DNA of 41,927 bases from the NCBI RefSeq assembly GCF_003611735.1, contig NZ_RAWG01000056.1, forward strand, positions 1 to 41,927. Reading direction: 5' to 3'. This stretch comes from Corallococcus sicarius. GTDB taxonomy: Bacteria > Myxococcota > Myxococcia > Myxococcales > Myxococcaceae. Position 1 is the stretch's first letter; each line of letters opens with the position of its first letter. Positions 40,524-41,927 of this stretch are shown here, piece after piece. The translations under genes were made by a program, and so were the position numbers. The notes under the pieces are model-generated. The model ran no database searches. It had not been told where the DNA came from and was given only the letters and a program-made list of their open reading frames with translations.

Positions 40524-41927
40524 CTGCGCACGGCGGCGTCGAGCAGCGCGGGCTCCAGGCGCGGCACGCTGCCCTGGTAGTTCGCCATGTCGATGACCTG
40601 ATCCAACAGGTCGCGCGGCTGACACGCGGCGAAGGGCCGGTGGTTCGGGCGGTAGTGCTCGTCGATGAGGTAGTCGATGGCGCGCGCGTCGTACGGCACG
40701 CCGCGCTTCTTGCACATCACCTGGAAGATCTCGTGGAACTGCTGCTCGTCTGGACGCTGCACCTCCAGCTTGTAGCGGACGCGGCGCAGGAAGGCGTCGT
40801 CCACGAGGGCGCTGGGGTCCAGGTTGGTGGAGAACGCGGCGAACACGTCGAAGGGGACCTGGAGCTTCTTGCCCGTGTGCAGCGTGAGCATGTCCACGTC
40901 GCTCTCCAGCGGGACGATCCACCGGTTGAGCAGGTCCTTGGGGGACACCTTCTGGCGGCCGAAGTCGTCGATGAGGAGCATGCCGTTGCTCGCCTTCATC
41001 TGGAACGGGGCCTCGTAGTACTTCACCTCCGGGGTGTAGACGAGGTCGAGCATCTCCAGCGTCAGCTCACCGCCCACCACCACGAGCGGACGGCGGCAGC
41101 GCACCCAGCGGCGGTCATACGGCTGGGAGCCGGGTTCGTCCTCCACGGGCTTGTGGATGTTCGCGTCGAACATCTTCACCACGAAGTCGTCGATGAGCAG
41201 CGCGTGGGGAACGAAGATGTCCCCCTCGTAGCAGTTCACCATGCCCTGGCAGATGGCCGTCTTGCCGTTGCCCGGAGGCCCGTAGAAGAAGATGGCGCGC
41301 CCGGAGTTCATCGCCGGGCCGATGCCGTCGAAGATGTAGTCGCGGATGATGAGGTCGCCGAACTTGTCCTGCATCCGGTTGCGGGTGATGCGGTTGCCGC
41401 GCACGGTCTGCAGCTTCACGGCGGCGGCCCACTCGTTGAACGGCACGGGCGCCGGGCCGTTGTAGCGGTTGCGGTCGAGGATCTGCCGCAGCACGTCCGT
41501 CACGAAGGTGGTGAGCTGGTAGATCATCGTGGAGCGGCCCACGCCGGATCCACCACCGCCGCGGATGTCGATGTACTTCTGCCGGCGCAGGCCCTCGATG
41601 ATCTCATCCACGAGGGTGGTGGGCAGTTGCAGGCGGGCGGCCACGTCCATGCCGCGCATCTCGCCCGCGAAGAAGATGGCCTTGAGGACCAGCTCCTCCA
41701 CGAACGTCGCGTTGAGCCCGCACTCCTGGAGGTTGCGAGGCTGCACGGGCCAGAACCTGGGCGTCGGCGGGGCCTCCGGGGCGTCACCGCGACGGCCCGG
41801 GCCGCGACGGTCCGGGCCGGAAAAGGACTGGGCCACCTGGGGGGGCGCGGTGCCGCGACGGTCGGGGCCGCTGTAGGACTGGGAGGGCGCGCCCCCGCGG
41901 CGGTCCGCGCCCGGGCCCGCTCCGCGA
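40466..41927 (-). CDS. AAA-type ATPase with winged-helix N-terminal domain (5' end outside window)
   Basis: The frame is open to the right edge, so the start probably lies beyond 41927; the only start codon inside is a GTG at 41836. Counting from that GTG: residues 1-20 are part of a GPDRRG-repeat region; about 36-120 resemble a winged-helix domain (VEELVLKAIFFAGEMRGMDVAARLQLP); Walker A is YGPPGNGKT at 185-193; Walker B is GMLLIDDFG near 290; the sensor-type Asn lies in FAAFSTNLDP, followed by arginine-finger-like FLRRVRYK. This is a MoxR/AAA-like ATPase that probably remodels or loads a partner complex. Its partner is not in the window. The end overlaps the convergent WbqC-like gene by 58 bp. 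Confidence 0.88.
   Translation of the reverse strand, partial: RGAGPGADRRGGAPSQSYSGPDRRGTAPPQVAQSFSGPDRRGPGRRGDAPEAPPTPRFWPVQPRNLQECGLNATFVEELVLKAIFFAGEMRGMDVAARLQLPTTLVDEIIEGLRRQKYIDIRGGGGSGVGRSTMIYQLTTFVTDVLRQILDRNRYNGPAPVPFNEWAAAVKLQTVRGNRITRNRMQDKFGDLIIRDYIFDGIGPAMNSGRAIFFYGPPGNGKTAICQGMVNCYEGDIFVPHALLIDDFVVKMFDANIHKPVEDEPGSQPYDRRWVRCRRPLVVVGGELTLEMLDLVYTPEVKYYEAPFQMKASNGMLLIDDFGRQKVSPKDLLNRWIVPLESDVDMLTLHTGKKLQVPFDVFAAFSTNLDPSALVDDAFLRRVRYKLEVQRPDEQQFHEIFQVMCKKRGVPYDARAIDYLIDEHYRPNHRPFAACQPRDLLDQVIDMANYQGSVPRLEPALLDAAVRSYFVRFDKPASEATSASAR
41796..41927 (-). repeat. GPDRRG-type tandem repeats in the ATPase N-terminus
   Basis: The minus strand encodes GADRRG, then QSYSGPDRRG, then QSFSGPDRRG, then GPGRRG, with Ala/Pro spacers. 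The repeat runs to the edge. It is a basic, disordered region, perhaps for binding nucleic acid or an acidic partner. Confidence 0.7.

Overview
The window is about 42 kb of very GC-rich DNA with dense genes, many type II (lipoprotein) signal peptides, Ala-Gly-Thr/Asp-Ala-Gly-Thr spacer repeats, Cys-rich 'myxo' repeats and a lipoprotein polymorphic toxin. Together these point to a myxobacterium of the Myxococcaceae, Corallococcus- or Myxococcus-like; this is inferred from style, not from a marker gene. No rRNA, tRNA, CRISPR array, insertion sequence or replication origin was seen.

Layout. (1) 1-3.4 kb: a CPA2-type cation/proton antiporter, a small exported repeat protein, and an isochorismatase-fold hydrolase. 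(2) 3.4-6.7 kb, minus strand: a lipoprotein toxin with a C-terminal Tox-REase-5 nuclease domain, its Imm52-type immunity protein and a WD40-like propeller protein. The toxin tip is clearly less GC-rich than its surroundings. (3) 6.8-11.8 kb: a membrane-anchored SRPBCC protein and two convergent lipoprotein metallopeptidases, one HExxH and one M1-like, whose 3' ends overlap by 99 bp.

(4) 11.9-30.8 kb, all minus strand: the centrepiece, a glycan-utilisation locus that looks built for beta-glucans. In transcription order: a carbohydrate-binding-like lipoprotein behind a palindrome-rich leader, a ROK-family regulator, a GH16 lipoprotein endo-glucanase, a complete Opp/Dpp-type ABC importer (lipoprotein SBP family 5, DppB, a DppC-DppD fusion, DppF), a GH1 beta-glucosidase, a clan GH-A glycosidase fused to a large outer-membrane beta-barrel, two small lipoproteins (one carbohydrate-binding-like) and a 1498-residue multidomain GH3 enzyme. 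Most junctions overlap by 4-20 bp, so translation is probably coupled. The inferred flow is: GH16 cuts beta-1,3-type glucan at the surface, the enzyme-barrel fusion trims it and/or passes it through the outer membrane, the ABC importer takes up oligosaccharides, GH1 makes glucose in the cytoplasm, and the ROK protein senses sugar. There is no SusC/SusD or TonB-dependent transporter, so the enzyme-barrel fusion is the obvious candidate outer-membrane component. This is the most novel feature of the window.

(5) 31.1-34.0 kb, minus: a double-domain KaiC-like ATPase, a single-domain response regulator, a 54-residue membrane-anchored small protein, and a protein resembling the C-terminal half of a GT51 peptidoglycan glycosyltransferase that appears to lack its catalytic half. 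(6) 34.1-41.9 kb: a PlsC-like acyltransferase, exonuclease III, a large lipoprotein with DAGT repeats and a lamin-tail domain, an alpha/beta hydrolase, a phytanoyl-CoA-dioxygenase-like enzyme, a WbqC-like protein, and an AAA-type ATPase that runs off the right edge.
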